64,000 nt of DNA, taken from NCBI RefSeq assembly GCF_028369295.1, contig NZ_JAQMYP010000057.1, positions 1 through 64,000 of the forward strand, given 5' to 3'. Shown piece after piece: positions 60,178 to 64,000 of the stretch. Numbering within the stretch: the first letter of the stretch is position 1; the number at the start of each line of letters is the position of its first letter. The DNA is from Streptomyces sp. HD. GTDB lineage: Bacteria; Actinomycetota; Actinomycetes; Streptomycetales; Streptomycetaceae. The notes under the pieces were generated by a model. The model was not told the DNA's origin. It saw nothing but the letters and a program-made list of their open reading frames with translations, and did no database searches. The position numbers and the translations under genes were made by a program.

Positions 60178-60870
60178 ATGCCGAAGATCGCAGCCGAGGG
60201 TAAGAACCTGACCGTGCTCAACCTGTTCTCGACCGACTCCGCCGAGAAGCAGGACAGCCTGCTCGCCGCGATGCGCGAGATCGTCGACGCCGCGGCCTAC
60301 GACGGCTGGATCTCCAGCACCGTGCACAGCGGACAGACCAAGTTCGGCACCGCCAACTTCATCCAGTGGCGCTCCACCGAGGACCTGGAGGCCCGTTACG
60401 CCGGCGAGGAGTTCAAGCACCGCACGCTGCCGCTGTTCGGGGAGATCACCACGGCGATCCGGCTCCTCCAGAACGAGGCGGTCTTCACCCAGCAGAAGCC
60501 GGGCGCGGGGCCGACCGAGATCGGGCCGGAGCGCGAGGACTACACGGTCATCGACCTGTACGGCGTCGCCGAGAAGCACCAGGACGACCTGGTCGAGACG
60601 CTCGGTGCGTCCCAGGACTGGCTCCAGAAGGTCCCGGGCTACCGCAGCCACACGGTGCTGCGCGGTCTGCGCGGCCGTGGCATCGAGGGCAAGTGGGTCG
60701 TCGTCTACGCGCAGTGGGACAGCAAGGAGGCCTATGACGCCTTCCGCGACCAGGCGGCCGAGGACCGGTCGGCGGAGCGCCGGAAGGTCGACGCCAAGGT
60801 GGACGCCCTGGCCATCTGGCGGGACTCCAACACCTACCGCGTGGTGCACACCCGGTCGGCGGGCGAGTGA
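60178..60870 (+). CDS. Tandem ABM-domain antibiotic biosynthesis monooxygenase
   Basis: 230 residues made of two ferredoxin-like ABM domains of about 100 residues each (first NLTVLNLFSTDSAEKQDSL ... TANFIQWRSTEDLEARY; second DYTVIDLYGVAEKHQDDL ... KWVVVYAQWDSKEAYDAF). Single ABM enzymes such as ActVA-Orf6 oxidise aromatic polyketides to quinones without cofactor. The fused version resembles those of aromatic polyketide pathways. The start follows AGAGAG. It is divergent from the SnoaL-like gene. Confidence 0.88.
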   Translation: MPKIAAEGKNLTVLNLFSTDSAEKQDSLLAAMREIVDAAAYDGWISSTVHSGQTKFGTANFIQWRSTEDLEARYAGEEFKHRTLPLFGEITTAIRLLQNEAVFTQQKPGAGPTEIGPEREDYTVIDLYGVAEKHQDDLVETLGASQDWLQKVPGYRSHTVLRGLRGRGIEGKWVVVYAQWDSKEAYDAFRDQAAEDRSAERRKVDAKVDALAIWRDSNTYRVVHTRSAGE

Positions 60871-60972
60871 CGGACCGGGCCGTCGGCCCCGGGCGCCCAG
60901 GGCCTGTCGTTCGGATCATGCCGGCGTCGCGGGCCCTGGCGCTCAAGGGGCACGGCCCGGTGTGGAGAGCAG

Positions 60973-61677
60973 ATGCGCGTACTTGTGATCGACCCGGATG
61001 ACGGGACCGCCGAGCCGTTGGTCTGCCGCCTGGTGCGCAACGGCCATCAGGTCCGGCGGGCCCGTACCGGACGGGCCGGCCTCCAGAAGTGGGAGCAGGC
61101 CGAAGTCGTCCTGCTCGACCTGGAGTTGCCGGACCTCGACGGTCTGCAGGTGTGCGCCGAGATCCGGGCCCGCGGCAACACCCCGCTGATCACCTTCACC
61201 AGCAAGGACTCCGAGCTGGACCGGGTGCTCAGTCTGCGGTCGGGTGCGGACGACTGTCTGGTGAAGCCGTACGGCTTCCGGGAGCTGATCGCCCGGATGG
61301 ACGCGGTGGCACGGCGCGTCGCCACGGGCGGGGGTCCGGCCGGAGTGTCCTGCGGGGCGCTGCGGCTGGACCCCGGCACGCGGGAGGTGTGGCTCGGGGA
61401 AGTGCCGCTGGAGCTGACCCGCAAGGAGTTCGACATCCTCCTGCTGCTGGCCTCGGTACCGGAGACGGTGGTCTCCCGCCGGGACCTGATCGCCGGGGTC
61501 TGGGCGGACGAGTGGGTCATCTCCACGCGCACCGTGGACACCCATGTCAGCGCCCTGCGCGCCAAGCTGGGCGAGGGCTGGATCACCACGGTCCGCGGCA
61601 TCGGCTACCGCCTGGAGGACACCGGCCGGACCACCCCACCGCCGGGCCGTGCGGGGCCCGGCGGGACGGCCGGCTGA
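60973..61677 (+). CDS. OmpR-family response regulator (orphan, cluster-situated)
   Basis: 234 residues. The receiver domain has VLVIDPDDG, the phosphate-acceptor Asp in VVLLDLELPDLDG, Thr in ITFTSKD and Lys in CLVKPYG. In the acidic pair, the second acidic residue is replaced by Pro. The C-terminal winged helix (LTRKEFDILLLLASVPETVVSRRDLIAGVW, RTVDTHVSALRAKL) is complete. No kinase is nearby, so it resembles the JadR1-like atypical regulators of angucycline clusters, which respond to small molecules. It is a candidate binder of the repeats at 59991. Confidence 0.9.
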   Translation: MRVLVIDPDDGTAEPLVCRLVRNGHQVRRARTGRAGLQKWEQAEVVLLDLELPDLDGLQVCAEIRARGNTPLITFTSKDSELDRVLSLRSGADDCLVKPYGFRELIARMDAVARRVATGGGPAGVSCGALRLDPGTREVWLGEVPLELTRKEFDILLLLASVPETVVSRRDLIAGVWADEWVISTRTVDTHVSALRAKLGEGWITTVRGIGYRLEDTGRTTPPPGRAGPGGTAG

Positions 61678-61744
61678 GGGGCCGGCCGGGGTGGGAGGCC
61701 GGGGTGTCGTCCCCTTCGGGTCGGCCCGGCGCCCGGTACGCCGG

Positions 61745-62497
61745 TCAGGCGGCGCTGCCCTCCCCCTCCGGGGCGGAGGCGGAGGCGGCGTCCGGCTCGG
61801 CGGTGCCGTCGTACTCCTCGTCGCCGGACGTGCCCTCCGCGTCCAGGGCGGCGTCGCGCGACGCGAGGAGGGACACCGCCCGGTCGGGGGTCAGCTCCAG
61901 CGTCGGGAGCAGCTGCGGCATCGCGACGCTCGGCAGGAGGTGACGGAACATGGCGATCACCCGGCGCGTCAGGTCCTTGCGCTGGCACAGCACCTGGGAC
62001 GTCCACTGGATGCCGGTGAACGACCCCGAGAGCAGCTCCGCCGTCTCCGCCGGGTCCACGTGCGGCAGCAACTCCCCGCGCTCACGCGCCTCGACGAGCA
62101 GCGAGGTCAGCCGGTCCGCCCACGACTGGAACGGCCTGCCGTGAAAGGGGTTGCCGCCCTCGGCGCTCTCGCTCCACTGGTCCATGGCGAGACCGACGCT
62201 GGCCCGGGTCAGCGGGTCGTACTGCAGCTGGTGCGCGAACAGCAGCCCCTGGTCGACGAGTTCCTGCAGCTTCGTCCGCTGCGGAGGCAACGGGCCCAGC
62301 TCCAGCTGGGCCGCTATCACCCCGAGGGCCAGATCCTCCTTGGAGGTGAAGTGGAAGTAGAGCGCGCCCTTGGTGACCCCCGCGCGGGCGATGATCTCCG
62401 TGATGGTCGCCGTGCTGTACCCACGCTCGTCGAACACCTCGGCGGCCGCCAGCAGGATCGACTTACGGGTCTGGATTGCTCTTGCTTGACGTGCCAT
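61745..62497 (-). CDS. Gamma-butyrolactone receptor (TetR family, ArpA/ScbR-like)
   Basis: 250 residues. The N-terminal HTH is ATITEIIARAGVTKGALYFHFTSKEDLALGVI. The C-terminal ligand domain has QWTSQVLCQRKDLTRRVIAMFRHLLPS, typical of butyrolactone receptors and pseudo-receptors, followed by an acidic Gly/Glu-rich tail of about 40 residues. It is divergent from the AfsA-type synthase, the usual arrangement. It would repress cluster genes until the signalling molecule binds. Confidence 0.92.
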   Translation of the reverse strand: MARQARAIQTRKSILLAAAEVFDERGYSTATITEIIARAGVTKGALYFHFTSKEDLALGVIAAQLELGPLPPQRTKLQELVDQGLLFAHQLQYDPLTRASVGLAMDQWSESAEGGNPFHGRPFQSWADRLTSLLVEARERGELLPHVDPAETAELLSGSFTGIQWTSQVLCQRKDLTRRVIAMFRHLLPSVAMPQLLPTLELTPDRAVSLLASRDAALDAEGTSGDEEYDGTAEPDAASASAPEGEGSAA

Positions 62498-62528
62498 GCC
62501 TCAGTGCCTGTTTCTTTGTCAGAGCTTG

Positions 62529-62565
62529 GTCAGGTCCCCGCGCAAAGAGAACCGGACTGTCAGTC
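62529..62565. promoter_or_regulatory. Candidate receptor site in the receptor/synthase divergent promoter
   Basis: GACTG-T-CAGTC (62555-62565) is an 11-bp palindrome, and the 8-mer GTCAGGTC at 62529-62536 is the exact reverse complement of the repeat unit in the 59991 array. The region lies between the receptor start (62497) and the synthase start (62618). Confidence 0.45.
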
Positions 62566-62617
62566 TTTTGTCGAGGGGGGGAGTGATCCCCTCATATATC
62601 GACACAGGGGGCAAACC

Positions 62618-63709
62618 ATGTCTGATGGCGCGATATCCGTAGTCAACCGACTTGTTGAGTCTTATGCGTCTCTGAATGCGGCGCAGGAACGATCCGACGC
62701 CACCGCGCGGGCCGTCCAGGCCCGCCACAGCGCTCTGCTCGCCGGACAGCCTGCGGCGATCCCCGCCGAAAACTCCGCCGCACGGCCCGCTTACCGGACC
62801 GACTCCCCGGTTCTGACACCCGACGGCCTGGCCACCGGCGAGCTCTGCCACCGTCCCGACCCCGAGGACCGCTTCCCCCTCGACTGGCTGCGCCTCGCCG
62901 AGCACCGCTATCTCGTCTCGGTGAACTGGCCCGCCGCACACCGCTTCTTCGCCCCGCGCCCCGACGGCCGCCAGGACCCGCTGATCGTGGCCGAGACCAC
63001 CCGGCAGGCCACGATGATGCTGGCCCACGCGGAGTTCGGCGTCCCGATCGGCGACCAGTTCGTGATGCGGGAACTCGGCTACCGGATCGAGTCACCGGAC
63101 TTCACCGTGCACGAAGCCTCGGGCACGATCGACGTCGTGGTCGAGTGCTCCGACGTCCAGCTGCGCGCCGGGCGCCTCGTCGGCATGCGGGTGGACCTGC
63201 GTTTCCAGCGGCTGGGCCGGCTGCTCGCCACCAGCATGGGCGTCCTCTTCTGCACCTCCGCCCGCGTCTACAACCGGCTGCGCGCCGAGCGGCTGACCGC
63301 CGTGGGCCGCCCGGTGCCGCTGCTTCCCGCCGTCGCCCCGCACGAGACCGGCCGCGCCGACCGCGAGGACGTCGTCCTCGCCCTCTCCAAGCACCGCCCC
63401 GGCTGGCGGCTCCGCCTGAACACCGCGCACCCCACCCTCTTCGCCCGCCCCAACGACCACGTCCCCGGCATGGTGCTCCTCGAAGCGGCCCGGCAGGCCG
63501 CCACCGTCCTCACCCCCGGGCACGACTTCCACGCCGCGTCGATGCGGGTCGCCTTCCACAAGTACTGCGAACTCGCCGAGCCCTGCTGGATCCTGGCGCG
63601 GCACGACACCGACACGGACCAGGGCGCCGTGCTGCGGGTGCAGGGTCTGCAGCAGGAGGAACCCGTCTTCACCGCGACGCTCGGCGGCGCCGTACGGGAC
63701 AAGGGGTGA
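62618..63709 (+). CDS. AfsA/ScbA-family gamma-butyrolactone synthase
   Basis: 363 residues with the two-hot-dog architecture of AfsA: first domain LVSVNWPAAHRFFAP, ETTRQATMMLAHAEFGVPIGDQFVMREL, second domain LFARPNDHVPGMVLLEAARQAATVL and SMRVAFHKYCELAEPCWI. It condenses a beta-ketoacyl-ACP with dihydroxyacetone phosphate in butyrolactone signal formation. It has about 60 extra N-terminal residues over AfsA. The next gene overlaps its stop by 4 nt. Confidence 0.94.
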   Translation: MSDGAISVVNRLVESYASLNAAQERSDATARAVQARHSALLAGQPAAIPAENSAARPAYRTDSPVLTPDGLATGELCHRPDPEDRFPLDWLRLAEHRYLVSVNWPAAHRFFAPRPDGRQDPLIVAETTRQATMMLAHAEFGVPIGDQFVMRELGYRIESPDFTVHEASGTIDVVVECSDVQLRAGRLVGMRVDLRFQRLGRLLATSMGVLFCTSARVYNRLRAERLTAVGRPVPLLPAVAPHETGRADREDVVLALSKHRPGWRLRLNTAHPTLFARPNDHVPGMVLLEAARQAATVLTPGHDFHAASMRVAFHKYCELAEPCWILARHDTDTDQGAVLRVQGLQQEEPVFTATLGGAVRDKG

Positions 63710-64000
63710 GCCGGCGCGTCCTGGTGACGGGTTCCGGCGGTTTCGTCGGCGGACATGTGGTCGCCGCGGCCCGCGTCGCGGAGGATGTCCGGCTGCGCCT
63801 GCTGGTCCGCACACCACCGTCGGCGACTGCCTCGCCCACGGCCGACGGCCCACCGTTTCGGACCGAGGCCCCGGTCGACGACGTCCCGGTCGAGTACGTC
63901 CCGGTCGAATACATACGGGGCGACCTCACCGATCCAGACTCCCTGCGCGGCGTCTGCGACGGCGTCGACGCCGTGGTGCACTGCGCCTCCCAGGTCGGCG
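63706..64000 (+). CDS. NAD(P)-dependent epimerase/dehydratase, partial (cut by window end)
   Basis: Starts at a GTG that overlaps the AfsA-type stop by 4 nt (GTGA), so it is translationally coupled. The visible N-terminal 98 residues include VLVTGSGGFVGGHVVAA, a Rossmann nucleotide-binding motif, and RGDLTDPDSLRGVCDGVDAVVHCAS. A small tandem repeat encodes VPVEYVPVEY around 63880-63911. In jadomycin and similar clusters an epimerase next to the AfsA gene completes signal biosynthesis. The 3' end lies beyond the window. Confidence 0.82.
   Translation, partial: MSRRVLVTGSGGFVGGHVVAAARVAEDVRLRLLVRTPPSATASPTADGPPFRTEAPVDDVPVEYVPVEYIRGDLTDPDSLRGVCDGVDAVVHCASQVG

Noticed and set aside
49940..64000. 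Complete type II polyketide cluster
   Set aside because: No ketosynthase, chain-length factor, acyl carrier protein or cyclase of the core set is visible, so only the edge of a cluster is claimed.

Overview
The window is a high-GC (about 70 percent or more) actinobacterial chromosome segment, almost certainly Streptomyces. The evidence is GTG/TTG starts, a DUF397/XRE/ATPase trio, a pair of pkaA/pkaB-type kinases, the prfB-ftsEX-ctp-smpB-ssrA block with the tmRNA tag ANTKRDSFALAA, rare TTA codons in a handful of genes, and a gamma-butyrolactone receptor/synthase pair at the right end.

Region 1 (1-7 kb) holds small regulators and metabolic genes: a TetR regulator, a RibD/DHFR-like reductase, an ADP-ribosylglycohydrolase, and the DUF397 / XRE-DUF5753 / HATPase trio. 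It also carries two decayed two-component remnants, a response regulator at 902-1053 and a histidine kinase at 4561-4790, and a large beta-helix membrane protein. Region 2 (7-21 kb) is a cell-surface glycopolymer locus: galE, a GT2 enzyme, two multi-membrane glycosyltransferase-like proteins (one with an in-frame repeat expansion), and three tandem bifunctional GT2 / glycerophosphotransferase proteins. An ohrR-ohr peroxide module sits inside it.

Region 3 (21-29 kb) is a three-gene sugar ABC importer with a LacI-type palindrome upstream, then a large FHA-FtsK-like protein. Region 4 (29-39 kb) is conserved core: two Ser/Thr kinases, prfB, an LAETG sortase substrate, a zinc-ribbon membrane microprotein, ftsE, ftsX, an S41 protease, smpB and ssrA. 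Region 5 (39-50 kb) is accessory: an internally duplicated protein, a DUF4232 lipoprotein, a PadR-controlled FtsX-type ABC exporter, a secreted PHB-type esterase, an NmrA-like reductase, and a WYL regulator facing a TIGR03086 protein across a 10-bp tandem repeat.

Region 6 (49.9-64 kb) looks like the edge of a specialised-metabolite cluster, probably an oxidised and halogenated aromatic polyketide. It has a berberine-bridge-type oxidase, a flavin-dependent halogenase with a flavin reductase, an aromatic hydroxylase, an F420/PPOX enzyme, an MFS exporter with an HxlR regulator, a cation/proton antiporter, a SnoaL-like protein and a tandem ABM monooxygenase. Its regulators are an OmpR-type regulator, a gamma-butyrolactone receptor, an AfsA-type synthase and the start of an epimerase. 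No core synthase is in the window, so it would have to lie beyond 64000. The most striking regulatory signals are four exact 20-bp-spaced copies of GACCTGAC between the SnoaL-like and ABM genes, and a nearly identical 40-nt element shared by the promoters at 48.1 and 57.1 kb.
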